From Planctomycetota bacterium (GTDB taxonomy: Bacteria > Planctomycetota > UBA1135 > GCA-002686595), in contig JAPKBR010000007.1 of NCBI GenBank assembly GCA_028823345.1, positions 1 to 64,000 of the forward strand: 64,000 nt of DNA, in the 5' to 3' direction. The position numbers and the translations under genes are program-made. Shown here in pieces: positions 36,602-44,847 of the stretch; position 1 is the stretch's first letter, and each line of letters starts with the position of its first letter. A model generated the notes under the pieces. The model was not told the DNA's origin and did not search any database. It worked only from the letters and a program-made list of their open reading frames with translations.

Positions 36602-37131
36602 GACTTGTCCTGTTGCTCAGCAACGAGACTCTTGACTAAGCGGCGATCATCTTCCGAGTTGACGCTCCGGCCAATGACCTTCGAGGCAGCGGAAAGGGAA
36701 AGCTCGACCACCTCGGCCCGGATCGTTGCCAAAGCTTTTTCCTGCTCCGCTTGGATCTGGGTACGAGCGCCATCAATCATGGCGCTGGCTTCGCGCTTGG
36801 CTTTCTCGACGATGTCGCTCTCTCGGGCTTCTGCGCGCTCGCGGGCGGTGGCCAAGTGACGTGCGGCTTCGGCTTGGGCCTCGCCAAGCGCGACCTCAAC
36901 CTTAGCTGCACTCTTGGCCGCCTCTTCGCGGGCCTTCTCAGCCGCCGTGGCGGCTTCGCTGGCTTTCACATCGCGCTCGTAGAGTGCGGCTGTGATCGGA
37001 CCGAAGACAACCTTCCACATGAAAGGCAGCGCAATCGCGAAGATCACGAGCGTCCAGATGAAACTTCCTGCGTTGACGTCGAGCGGGTTGAATCCGCCCT
37101 CACTTTCCAGGACTACAAAACTGGCAATCAT
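36598..37131 (-). CDS. atpF: ATP synthase b subunit
   Basis: I start it at ATG 37131, which gives 177 residues with a short N-terminus, one transmembrane helix (FIWTLVIFAIALPFMWKVVFGPI) and a long alanine- and glutamate-rich helix characteristic of the b stator. The longer frame back to 37239 adds 36 residues unlike the family. It is coupled to atpH by ATGA. Only one b-type gene is present, so the stalk is presumably a homodimer. Confidence 0.93.
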   Translation of the reverse strand: MIASFVVLESEGGFNPLDVNAGSFIWTLVIFAIALPFMWKVVFGPITAALYERDVKASEAATAAEKAREEAAKSAAKVEVALGEAQAEAARHLATARERAEARESDIVEKAKREASAMIDGARTQIQAEQEKALATIRAEVVELSLSAASKVIGRSVNSEDDRRLVKSLVAEQQDKS

Positions 37132-37303
37132 TTCAGAGGGATTGGTTGGGTTAGTGTCGGTTCGATTGAAAAATGGTTGGCTAAGGGGGCCCCGCAGTCT
37201 CAGTCGACTGCGGGGCAACCCCTTTGGCTCAGCTGGCAAAGACCTCAGGATTCGTTGCCAAGAGGAATCAACTTCCTAGCAATCCTGGACTTCGCCCTTT
37301 TAC

Positions 37304-37546
37304 TCAGCCCAAGGCGATCAACAGGGTGACCACGACGGCAAAGAGTGAAACACCCTCGATGAGGGCGGCAAGGATGATGGAGCCGCCGCGGATGTCCCCG
37401 GCTGCTTCGGGCTGTCGGGCGATACCTTCGTTGGCTGAGGCGCCGATGCGCCCAATTCCAAGGCCGGCACCAACCGCAACGATGCCAGCGCCAATACCTG
37501 CGCCCATCTTGGCGATATCCATGACTTGGTCGGCTTCTTGAATCAT
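37304..37546 (-). CDS. atpE: ATP synthase c subunit
   Basis: This is an 80-residue two-helix proteolipid with the loop ARQPEAAGDI and an ion-binding glutamate in helix 2 (LAALIEGVSLF). Helix 1 (GAGLGIGRIGAS) has no Gln/Glu at the position used by sodium-type c rings, and the residue after the helix-2 Glu is Gly rather than Ser/Thr, so the ring is predicted to be proton-translocating. Confidence 0.96.
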   Translation of the reverse strand: MIQEADQVMDIAKMGAGIGAGIVAVGAGLGIGRIGASANEGIARQPEAAGDIRGGSIILAALIEGVSLFAVVVTLLIALG

Positions 37547-37649
37547 GATTACTGTCTCCGGTGTGCCCCGTTAGAGGCTTCGTGTTGTGTCAAAAGGGGT
37601 TTGTAAAGTGCTTCGCGACTGACGCCGCAAACAACCCAAACGCTGAATA

Positions 37650-38558
37650 TCAGTGCTCGGGGTGGACTGCTGAACCGACGAACATGATCGTCAGTTGAGT
37701 AAAGATGTAGGCCTGCAGGAGAGCGACGAAGCCCTCAATGATCATGATGAACACTGCGAGTCCCACGGCCGGCGGTGAGACAGCCCAACCAAGGGAGCTG
37801 TACTGGTCACCGGCAAAGTAAAAGATGAGGCCCATGAAGGAGAGCACAACCAAGTGGCCTCCGGTCATGTTGGCGAAAAGACGAATCATCAACGCGAAGG
37901 GCTTGACGAACAGGCCGAGGACTTCGACCAGGAACATCAGGGGCCAGAGCCAAGCGGGCACATGGGGCACGAGGCTCGTCCAGAACTTGATCGGGCCCTG
38001 GGAGGCCATACCACAACCGAGCATGGCCAACAGGGTGGTCAGGGCCAAGGCGGCGGTCACCCAGATCGATGCGGTGGCTGTGGCGCCACCGGGGACCAAT
38101 CCCATCAGGTTCATGAACACGATGAAAAAGAACACGAACAGGAAGTAGGGCAAGAACCTCTGCTCGTCCCCCCGCTGCATGTTGGGGCGAACCATCTCGT
38201 CTCGGATGTACGTCACCCAGCCGGCGAGGATGCGGGTCAGCTTGTCGCCACCCCCATTCCGCAGGTGGTTGGAAACCCCACCGAAGGCGATCAAAATCAG
38301 CAGCACTGCGGCCAATTGGAAGATCTGCAGGTTCGTGGGGGCGATCGCCTCAGGAATGCCAAAAATCCCAGCGGCGTGCTCATGGTCTTGAGCGGCAGGT
38401 CCATGGTCCGAGAACACCAACTTGGCAGGAACCACGTGGGCGTACAGCACCTGCATGGGTTGCGCGTTGCTCCCCGAGTGGTGCTCGGAGAAGTTCATCG
38501 AGAGGAACGAGGCCCCAACGATTACGGCCAGAATAAGAAGCGGTCGCAGACGGTTCAT
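37650..38558 (-). CDS. atpB: ATP synthase a subunit
   Basis: The 302-residue membrane subunit forms the ion half-channels. It has an N-terminal helix, a periplasmic stretch rich in His, and then the conserved helices. The essential arginine lies in FALMIRLFANMTGGHLVVL, and the C-terminal helix FVALLQAYIFTQLTIMFVG is typical. Its start overlaps the stop of the atpI-like gene as ATGA. Confidence 0.96.
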   Translation of the reverse strand: MNRLRPLLILAVIVGASFLSMNFSEHHSGSNAQPMQVLYAHVVPAKLVFSDHGPAAQDHEHAAGIFGIPEAIAPTNLQIFQLAAVLLILIAFGGVSNHLRNGGGDKLTRILAGWVTYIRDEMVRPNMQRGDEQRFLPYFLFVFFFIVFMNLMGLVPGGATATASIWVTAALALTTLLAMLGCGMASQGPIKFWTSLVPHVPAWLWPLMFLVEVLGLFVKPFALMIRLFANMTGGHLVVLSFMGLIFYFAGDQYSSLGWAVSPPAVGLAVFIMIIEGFVALLQAYIFTQLTIMFVGSAVHPEH

Positions 38559-38980
38559 GCGGCAGTCCTGTTTTGGCTCGCCCTACGGGCGCCTTCCTGG
38601 GCGCCGAAGACAAGCGGGATGAACGCCAAGGTGGCGTAGCAAACAGCGAACGCGCGGGCGTCAAAGAGATCTTTGGCAACAGGCGCGTAATGCAAGGCGA
38701 TGGTCCCCATCAGGAGGGCTCCAAGGTGAAAGAGGAAGCCTATCCCAAGGGCGTTGAAGGCCTGGGCTGGACGATGCTTGAGGGTGTGGCACAACCAGGC
38801 AAAGCCCAGAAGTCCGATCCCGGCACCCAGCACGGCACCAGCAAGGATCCCCGCGCGCATGGCAGACTCTTCCCGCGCCGCAATCAAGACTGCGGCGGCC
38901 AACCCAAGGAGGGTGATCAGGGAGGTTTTGGACATGGGGATCGGGGGTTGCGCGTGAATCTGTGGAATGGTCTGCCTCAT
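38555..38980 (-). CDS. Small membrane protein in the AtpI position of the ATP synthase operon
   Basis: This 141-residue protein has four likely transmembrane segments (LITLLGLAAAVLIA, AGILAGAVLGAGIGLLGFAWL, ALGIGFLFHLGALLMGTIAL, FAVCYATLAFIPLVFG). It lies between atpZ and atpB with ATGA overlaps at both ends. Position and topology match AtpI/ATP synthase I proteins, which help assemble the c ring, but the sequence is too diverged for me to call it by motif. The ATG at 38980 is preferred for the overlap; ATG 38935 is an alternative. Confidence 0.65.
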   Translation of the reverse strand: MRQTIPQIHAQPPIPMSKTSLITLLGLAAAVLIAAREESAMRAGILAGAVLGAGIGLLGFAWLCHTLKHRPAQAFNALGIGFLFHLGALLMGTIALHYAPVAKDLFDARAFAVCYATLAFIPLVFGAQEGARRASQNRTAA

Positions 38981-39228
38981 GGCTTCCGCTTCCCACTGAC
39001 GGGTGGAATTTTACGGACGAGGGAGGTCATTCCACCGAAGAATCCGAGGCTTGTTCCAATCAGTAGGCACAGAGGGCTTGTGCCGAACTGTCCATCAAGC
39101 CACCAGCCAGCCAGAGAAAAGACAGCCAAGGTCACACCAAGGGTGAGGCCAAGACCACCGTAACGGGCTAGGTCTGCTTGCCAGTCTTTTGGACCGGGGC
39201 GGTCGTCCTTTTGAGGGGCCTGAGGCAC
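38977..39228 (-). CDS. atpZ: AtpZ/AtpI-family F1Fo assembly protein
   Basis: The 83-residue protein has two transmembrane helices in the layout of the putative F0F1-ATPase subunit family (ATPase_gene1): YGGLGLTLGVTLAVFSLAGWWLD followed by FGTSPLCLLIGTSLGFFGGM. The glycine pairs and GWWLD-x(3-6)-P match the family. It is the first gene of the operon and starts at GTG 39228. AtpZ-type proteins are linked to Mg2+ uptake or Fo assembly. Confidence 0.8.
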   Translation of the reverse strand: MPQAPQKDDRPGPKDWQADLARYGGLGLTLGVTLAVFSLAGWWLDGQFGTSPLCLLIGTSLGFFGGMTSLVRKIPPVSGKRKP

Positions 39229-39785
39229 GCTGAAAAAAAGGGGTAGACGGGGCTAATGAATTGGAAGCCGGGAAGAATCGGGAAGATTCGGGGGGACGCA
39301 GGTTCTCAAACTTTCATCCCGAGTCAGGGCCAGAACCGCGCTTGCGCACGGTCAGAGGTTCCCGATTCGTGATATGGGCCGTTATGTTAGGGGTAGGCGT
39401 TGCCCAGTCAACGATCAGCGCGGAGTTATTTTTCGCAGCCCCAGAAACCTGCGACCTTCTGCCGCAGCGCCCTTCTGCCCATCCACCACTGGGAACCCTC
39501 AAAACACCGGAAAGGGCGTGCCCTAGCAGTAGCGATGAGATCTGGACCTTTTTACACCATTGTAAAAAAAACCCACTGCTTCGGAGCCAAAGAGCCCAGG
39601 GCACTCCGTTTCACCGGATTAGCCTCTCGTCATACGAGATCCCCGAGGAAACGGGGTGGCGGGGCGGCCCCGTCTTCCCTATGCTCCCCCCAAATCCGGG
39701 GCGGGCCCGGAAACCTTCCAGGGATGGGGGTCGAAACGGTCCGCCCTATTTTTTCAACCCAACAACTGAACCGGACCTTTCTACT
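39229..39785. other. Divergent intergenic region between atp operon and ndk
   Basis: About 557 nt. An open frame runs through it in the ndk frame, but its sequence has no family character and it carries no ribosome-binding site. The main landmark is an A/T palindrome at 39549-39568. It must hold the promoters for the atp operon and ndk; none is convincing by eye. Confidence 0.5.
39549..39568. promoter_or_regulatory. TTTTTACA-CCAT-TGTAAAAA operator-like palindrome
   Basis: Two perfect 8-bp arms separated by 4 nt, embedded in GC-rich surroundings, about 220 nt before ndk and 320 nt before the atp operon. The symmetry and AT content suggest a dimeric repressor/activator site. As RNA it would also form a weak hairpin with an A/U run, so a terminator cannot be excluded. 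Confidence 0.4.
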
Positions 39786-40256
39786 TTGGAACGCACGCTC
39801 GTCCTCCTCAAGCCTGATGCCGCCCAGCGCGGCCTCGTCGGACACATCATCTCCCGCTTTGAAACCAAGGGACTCAAGCTCATCGCCCTCAAGATGCGCA
39901 CCTTCCCCAGCGGTCACCTCGAGCAGCACTACGAAGTTCACAAGGAGCGCCCCTTCTTCAAGAACCTGGTGGGTTTCATGAGTTCCGGCCCGGTTGTGGC
40001 CATGTGCCTCGAAGGCAAAGACGCGATCAAGGTCGTGCGCCAAATGGTTGGTGCCACCAACAGTCGCGAAGCAGCCCCGGGCACGATCCGCGGCGACTAT
40101 GGCATGAGCTTCTCCAACAACCTCGTGCATGCCTCCGATGGACCGGACACGGCCAAGAGCGAAATGGCCCTGTGGTTCAACGACGAAGCGGAAATCAGCG
40201 AGTGGGAACCGGCCAACCTTGGCTGGACCTACAACATCGCTGAGGAGCTTTCCTGA
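39786..40256 (+). CDS. ndk: Nucleoside-diphosphate kinase
   Basis: This 156-residue enzyme moves the gamma phosphate between nucleotides through a phosphohistidine. The N-terminus ERTLVLLKPDAAQRGLVG, the middle block FSSGPVVAM-like FMSSGPVVAMCLEG, the GATNSREAAPGTIRGDYG signature and the active-site NNLVHASDGPDTAKSE with its histidine are all present. The start is TTG at 39786, the only start codon that yields the family N-terminus. The preceding frame is open but unlike NDK, and no strong Shine-Dalgarno is seen. Ndk is followed after 26 nt by rqcH. Confidence 0.95.
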   Translation: MERTLVLLKPDAAQRGLVGHIISRFETKGLKLIALKMRTFPSGHLEQHYEVHKERPFFKNLVGFMSSGPVVAMCLEGKDAIKVVRQMVGATNSREAAPGTIRGDYGMSFSNNLVHASDGPDTAKSEMALWFNDEAEISEWEPANLGWTYNIAEELS

Positions 40257-40282
40257 AGCCGCCCGCTTTTAGCGCAACACAC

Positions 40283-40312
40283 TTGACCGAGCTCGCTTGC
40301 GAGCTCGGTCAA
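40283..40312 (+). promoter_or_regulatory. Perfect 13-bp hairpin at the rqcH start
   Basis: TTGACCGAGCTCG (40283-40295) is the exact reverse complement of 40300-40312, with a CTTG loop. It begins on the presumed TTG start codon and encodes MTELACELGQ. No T tract follows, so it is not a standard terminator of ndk. Confidence 0.6.
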
Positions 40313-41794
40313 CTCGTATCTGGCTGGACCGTTGGCGAAGTCCAACCCCTCCCCCCTCGGGATCTCTTGCTCATCCTGATGCCCCCGGTTCCGATCCCGG
40401 ATGGGCCACCCCATTTACGACTGCGCCTTTCTGCCCACGTGGATGGGGCGCGCATCCACCTGCAGCAGGGCCGGGTGCATTCCCATAAGGGCAGCCACTC
40501 GGAGGTATTTGACCGCCTGAACGGAGAACTCACGGGCGCAACCCTACGGTCGATTGAGCAGGTGGGCGGCGACCGCATCGCAATCCTAGAATTCACCCAC
40601 AGCCCCAAGGGCGGCCGCCGGGCCCTGTTGCTGGAGTTCCTCGGTCGGCATTCCAACATCTCTCTGCTGGGCCCAGAAGACCGCATTCTGGAGGTCCTCG
40701 TCCCCCAGCCGGACAAACCTGAACGGCCCGCGAGGCTAGCCCCGGGCTTGATCTGGGGCCCCCCCGGTGGAGTCTTGCGTCCACCCCCCAAGCCCCAGTC
40801 CTCCATCGAGGAATCCTACCCCGAACCCGATGAGGTGCCCCACGGTCCGGTCCCCGATCGCGCCCCCCTTTCTTGGCGGGTGGAAATTGCCCTCGGTCGC
40901 GTTGCCGACGCAACGATCGTGGAACAGGACCGCAGCCGCCTGATCGCACGCCTCGAGCGTCGCATCAAGCGCGCTAGGTCAGCCCTCAATGGAATCCATC
41001 GACGGGCCCAAGCCACCGAAGAGTGCCCGCGCATCAAACAGGACGGAGAGCTACTCAAGTCCACCCTCGGCACACTTCGACGTGGAATGAAAGATGTGAT
41101 GGTGGCTGACTGGTTCGAGGACGGCGCACCCCAGCGCAAGATCACGCTCGACCCCAAGCTCAACCCCAGCCAAAACCTGGAAAAGATCTTCGCCAGGGCC
41201 CGCAAACTAGAAAAGGCCATGGCCTCCCTAGAACAGGACCAGTCCATGGCCGAAGAGCGCATCGCCCGCTTAGAGGAACTCAGCGCCCAAGCCAGTACCA
41301 GCGAAAACCCTCTTCAATTGGATCTTGATGCGGTCAAAGCGGGTCTGCTCGAAACTCGCCAAGAAGCCAGCCCCCGCAAGCAAAAGCCCAAGGCGCAGCG
41401 AATCCCCTATCGCAGCTTCCATACGGAAGGGGATTTAGAAATCCGGGTGGGACGCACGGCCCGGGACAATGACGATCTGACCCTGCACCATTCCCGCGGC
41501 CTGGATCTTTGGCTGCACACCCAGGACGTGCCGGGCAGTCATGTCATCCTGCGCACGGGGCGCGGGGTCCAGCCCAGCGAAAGGGCTCTACAGGACGCAG
41601 CTCTGCTGGCGGTGCACTTTTCACCGGCCCGGGGTGCCACCTATTGCGATGTGCACCTGGTGGAGCGCAAGCACGTGCACAAGCCCAAGGGAGCCAAGCC
41701 CGGATTAGTGACCCTCGCCGGTGGTAAGATCCTTCGGGTTCGTGCGCAACCAGAACGTCTAGCCACCCTATTGCGAGGCCCCAAGGCCCCCTGA
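40283..41794 (+). CDS. rqcH: NFACT-family ribosome quality control protein RqcH
   Basis: This 503-residue protein belongs to the NFACT/Rqc2 family. In bacteria RqcH binds split 50S subunits carrying stalled peptides and adds alanine tails. The NFACT-N domain (about 1-180) contains GGDRIAILEF, matching the conserved Asp-Arg pair. A coiled-coil middle (about 215-330) follows, then the NFACT-R domain with LHHSRGLDLWLHTQDVPGSHVIL. I give the TTG at 40283, but CTG 40253 is a serious alternative: it overlaps the ndk stop as CTGA, has GAGGAG 5 nt upstream and adds residues (AFSATHL) that resemble the normal RqcH N-terminus. A 30-nt perfect hairpin covers the TTG. Confidence 0.88.
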   Translation: MTELACELGQLVSGWTVGEVQPLPPRDLLLILMPPVPIPDGPPHLRLRLSAHVDGARIHLQQGRVHSHKGSHSEVFDRLNGELTGATLRSIEQVGGDRIAILEFTHSPKGGRRALLLEFLGRHSNISLLGPEDRILEVLVPQPDKPERPARLAPGLIWGPPGGVLRPPPKPQSSIEESYPEPDEVPHGPVPDRAPLSWRVEIALGRVADATIVEQDRSRLIARLERRIKRARSALNGIHRRAQATEECPRIKQDGELLKSTLGTLRRGMKDVMVADWFEDGAPQRKITLDPKLNPSQNLEKIFARARKLEKAMASLEQDQSMAEERIARLEELSAQASTSENPLQLDLDAVKAGLLETRQEASPRKQKPKAQRIPYRSFHTEGDLEIRVGRTARDNDDLTLHHSRGLDLWLHTQDVPGSHVILRTGRGVQPSERALQDAALLAVHFSPARGATYCDVHLVERKHVHKPKGAKPGLVTLAGGKILRVRAQPERLATLLRGPKAP

Positions 41795-41869
41795 TCCGCT
41801 TGAGGCACGCTGGCGGGCCCCTTTGGGTATCCTGCGCCCCTGCTGCCCAGCCCCATTCCCCCACACCCC

Positions 41870-42883
41870 ATGCGCTGCACCTCCCTGATCCTGTTCACTT
41901 TGCTCTGTTTGCCCCTACTCGGGTCCTGCTCCAGCGGTCCCAAGGAAATGACCGACGCGCAGAAACTCGACTATTACGCCGAGAGCTGCATGAATTACTA
42001 CGACATGCACGCCTTCGACCGTGCAATCCACCAGGCAGACAAGGGGCTGGAAGTGGACCCGAACAACGAGTTCTTCCGGTTGGTCAAGGCCCGCTGCCTA
42101 CTGTTCTTGAACAAGACGGAGACCCTCGAAGCAGCGGCTGGAATTCTCGACACCATGTCTGGCATTGAGAACCTCCAAGTCTATCTTGTGGCGGGTGAAG
42201 TGGCAGAGCGCCGGGGCCTGATCCGTATGGACACGGCCATTAGCATTGAGTCGGGGACCAGCTACACCGAAGCCGCAGACCCCAACGCGCGAGCCGCCGA
42301 ACTCCGTGAGGAAGCGGTCCGCATGTGGACTGAGGCGGTCGCCTATTACCAAAAAGCGGACAAGCTCTTCCCCGGGGGCACCGAGGCCTTGAACGGAATC
42401 ATGCGCTCTGCCTCACTGATGGGCGATGATGAACTCACCCTGCTGTCGGGCCGCGCCCTGCTCCAATCCCTGGGCGAGTCCAACAAAGCAAAACAACGCG
42501 GGATCGACAACTTGCGCAACAGCGAAGAGAATTCCTGGCCAATGCAGCGTTCCATCTTCGCCAACCAAGAAGTGATGATCGCAACCCTGATCCACCTCTC
42601 CGAATTGCACCATCGCCACGACCGCGATCATGCAGCGCTCATGAATATTGACCAGGCGTTGGCGATCAACGGCGAGCTGCCCCGGCTCCATGGGCGCCGG
42701 GCGCAACTGCTGCTTGCTGCGGGAGACGCGCGACGGGCCAAGACCTCGCTCGACGAGTTTTTCCGCTTCACCGAACTCGATTTTGACCACCCGGACGTGG
42801 TACGGGCACGGGCCGCCATGCGCCAATGTGAACGTTTGCTAGAGAGCCCCAGCCCTGCCCTGAGCCCCCCAAAGGGGAACTAA
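41870..42883 (+). CDS. TPR-like outer-membrane or periplasmic lipoprotein
   Basis: The 337-residue protein has a lipoprotein signal (LILFTLLCLPLLGSC, cysteine at residue 20). The mature part is helical with TPR-like units, for example YYAESCMNYYDMHAFDRAIHQADKGLEVDP near the N-terminus, another in the middle (EAVAYYQKADKLFPGGTEAL), and HAALMNIDQALAINGELPRLHGRRAQLLLAAGD near the C-terminus. TPR lipoproteins generally act as scaffolds in envelope complexes. Its partner is not evident from the neighbours (rqcH upstream, CBS protein downstream). A TATCCT hexamer at 41828-41833 could be its -10. Confidence 0.75.
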   Translation: MRCTSLILFTLLCLPLLGSCSSGPKEMTDAQKLDYYAESCMNYYDMHAFDRAIHQADKGLEVDPNNEFFRLVKARCLLFLNKTETLEAAAGILDTMSGIENLQVYLVAGEVAERRGLIRMDTAISIESGTSYTEAADPNARAAELREEAVRMWTEAVAYYQKADKLFPGGTEALNGIMRSASLMGDDELTLLSGRALLQSLGESNKAKQRGIDNLRNSEENSWPMQRSIFANQEVMIATLIHLSELHHRHDRDHAALMNIDQALAINGELPRLHGRRAQLLLAAGDARRAKTSLDEFFRFTELDFDHPDVVRARAAMRQCERLLESPSPALSPPKGN

Positions 42884-42993
42884 GCCCAGATCTGGGCACT
42901 TTCTCGCATTCGGGGCATGCCCCTTGTAGAGTGAATAAGCTTGTGAAGTTACCCCTTCGCCGGACACATTTAGTTCTGCATGGAGAAAAGCCA

Positions 42994-43425
42994 ATGAAAG
43001 TTCGACAGTTACTCGGCTCCTTCGCTCCCGTGCGATTATTCGCCACCGCCAGTGTTCGTGAGGCAGTGGTCAAGATGGTCGAGTGCGGCTGTGGTTCGGT
43101 GATCATTGAGGATAAACAGGGAAGCATGCTGGGCATTTTCACCGAGCGCGACCTGATGACTCGGGTAATCGGCGTGGGACTCGACCCTGACACGATCCGA
43201 CTCAAGCAGGTAATGTCCAGCGAGGTTTTCACCGCAGGACCGGACGATCTCGTCAACGAAGTCCGCTCTCAGCTACGCGAGCGACACATTCGCCACGTAC
43301 CTGTGGTTGAGAATGGCGAGGTGATTGCCGTCCTCTCCGTGCGCGACTTAATCCGCGCACACATGGCGGAACAAAAGGCCGCAAACAAGGCCATGGATGA
43401 TTACATCCGCGGCGAAGCGAGCTGA
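42994..43425 (+). CDS. Tandem CBS-domain protein
   Basis: The 143-residue cytoplasmic protein consists almost only of two CBS motifs, a pair that binds adenosine nucleotides. The first is VREAVVKMVECGCGSVIIED...GIFTERDLMTRV; the second, VMSSEVFTAGPDDLVNEV and HIRHVPVVENGEVIAVLSVRDLI. ATG 42994 has a GGAGA ribosome-binding site 7 nt upstream; the longer frame from 42931 lacks one. A GGGGCATGCCCC palindrome (42912-42923) between it and the lipoprotein gene may mark a transcript boundary. Such stand-alone CBS pairs usually sense energy charge or regulate a partner enzyme. Confidence 0.9.
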   Translation: MKVRQLLGSFAPVRLFATASVREAVVKMVECGCGSVIIEDKQGSMLGIFTERDLMTRVIGVGLDPDTIRLKQVMSSEVFTAGPDDLVNEVRSQLRERHIRHVPVVENGEVIAVLSVRDLIRAHMAEQKAANKAMDDYIRGEAS

Positions 43426-43434
43426 CCCCGTCTA

Positions 43435-43451
43435 GGTAGGTCCGCCCTACC
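43435..43451. terminator. Short hairpin between convergent CBS and NamZ genes
   Basis: GGTAGG (43435-43440) and CCTACC (43446-43451) form a 6-bp stem with a 5-nt loop in the 21-nt gap between convergent stop codons, overlapping the end of the namZ-like gene. It may be a weak bidirectional terminator. Confidence 0.3.
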
Positions 43452-44727
43452 AATTACGCGGGTACAACAGATAGGGTCCAAGGGACTCACGCCACTGGTC
43501 CAAATTTGCGTGCCAAGCGCCCTCGTCGGGCACAGTTCCCCGTTCGCGTAAATCCCAAACCGCCTGCAAGGTAACCGCATGGGCGAGACGCTCATCCGTC
43601 CGATGCCAGTCGTATTCATCGCCCCCTAGCTCGATCAGTTCTTGCAGCAACACAAACCCGCTCTGCACCTGACGCAAGGCAGCGCGATCCAACACCTCGA
43701 ACTGCACTCCGCTACAGAGTTCTCCCTCGAAGGGTCCGCTGCTTGGGATAAACTCCAGAGGCACCGTCGCAAGCCCAGGCAAAGTCCGATCCCGCAGGCG
43801 CAAGCAGAGAGCACGCCCGTCCAACCACGGTGCCCCCACGCGCATGAAGGGTTCATGGGTGCCACGCCCCACCGAGAGGTTTGTGGCCTCCAGCATGCCG
43901 AGCATGGGATACAGCAGGGCGCTGGTGGGCGTACGCAGATTGGGGCTCGGGGCGCGCCAAGGCAGCCCCGTATCGCTCCACTGGCTATTGGGATCCCAAT
44001 TTTCCATGGGCACGACCCGCAGCTCTACAGCCAACTCCTCCTGAGCCACTCGCCAGCGGGCCAACTCCCCCACGGTCAAACCGTGCATCAACGGCAGGTC
44101 TGCGGGACAAATAAACGAGCGCCGGCCCGGATCAGAAAGAGGGCCCCGGGGTCCATAACAAGCCAAAGGATTCGGCCGGTCCAAAACCAATACCGATGGC
44201 GCGCTGCCCGGACTCTCCTGCTCCATCTCTGAGCAAGCCCCAAGCAAATAGAACAGAGTCGTGGTGTAGGTGTAGAAACGTACTCCCACGTCTTGCACAT
44301 CAAACACCAACAGGTCCAGGTCGGCGAGATCCTCCGGTCTAGGGCGACGATGTTGGCCATAGAGACTGCGCACAGGCAAATCGGTCAGCCCATCCGCCGC
44401 GTCCCCCACACGGCCCTCCAAGAGAGTTTCGAGCCCATGCTCTGGACTAAAGAGCCGCACGAGTTCTACCTCGGGAGCGTGCCAAAGAACATCGATCGTG
44501 CGCCGGCCGTCCACCAAACACCCGGTGCGGTTGGTCAAGAGCCCAACCCGCTGACCTCGCAAGAGATCCAAATTCCGGGCCACAAGCACATCGATGCCGG
44601 GCAGGGTGAGAGCTGCGGAATGCGAGCCGGGAACCGTCACTTTGGACTGGTTCGCTGCAGGAGAAGGCGCGGGGCTGCAACCGACCGCAAGTACAGTCAA
44701 GAGAATCAGGGAAATCGAAAGGCGCAT
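43447..44727 (-). CDS. DUF1343/NamZ-type exo-beta-N-acetylmuramidase lipoprotein
   Basis: This 426-residue protein has a lipobox (ILLTVLAVGC, Cys17). The mature part matches the DUF1343 family, whose studied member NamZ removes terminal N-acetylmuramic acid from peptidoglycan fragments. Family landmarks: GQRVGLLTNRTG, LVRLFSPEHGL, VRSLYGQHRRPRPEDLADLDLLVFDVQDVGVRFYTYT, VLDRPNPL, MHGLTVGELAR, LPWRAPSPNLRTP, LEATNLSVGRGTHEPFMRVGAPWLDG and a C-terminal FVLLQELIELGG...DWHRTDERLAHA. It probably acts in cell-wall recycling at the cell surface. A TACCCT hexamer ends 9 nt before the ATG. Confidence 0.9.
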   Translation of the reverse strand: MRLSISLILLTVLAVGCSPAPSPAANQSKVTVPGSHSAALTLPGIDVLVARNLDLLRGQRVGLLTNRTGCLVDGRRTIDVLWHAPEVELVRLFSPEHGLETLLEGRVGDAADGLTDLPVRSLYGQHRRPRPEDLADLDLLVFDVQDVGVRFYTYTTTLFYLLGACSEMEQESPGSAPSVLVLDRPNPLACYGPRGPLSDPGRRSFICPADLPLMHGLTVGELARWRVAQEELAVELRVVPMENWDPNSQWSDTGLPWRAPSPNLRTPTSALLYPMLGMLEATNLSVGRGTHEPFMRVGAPWLDGRALCLRLRDRTLPGLATVPLEFIPSSGPFEGELCSGVQFEVLDRAALRQVQSGFVLLQELIELGGDEYDWHRTDERLAHAVTLQAVWDLRERGTVPDEGAWHANLDQWRESLGPYLLYPRNW

Positions 44728-44847
44728 GCCCTCGCAAGGGTAGCGAACCGCCGCCTCCGATTCGATCTATTGAGTGGTGCCGTAGCGCGTGTCCAGGCTC
44801 CCGTCGCTCTTGAAGAGTGCCCCGGGCCTATGGGTCGAACGCAGCCC

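Noticed and set aside
39261-39785. N-terminal extension of ndk by 175 codons
   Set aside because: The extra sequence has no family character and would more than double an enzyme of very constant length; TTG 39786 gives the normal N-terminus.
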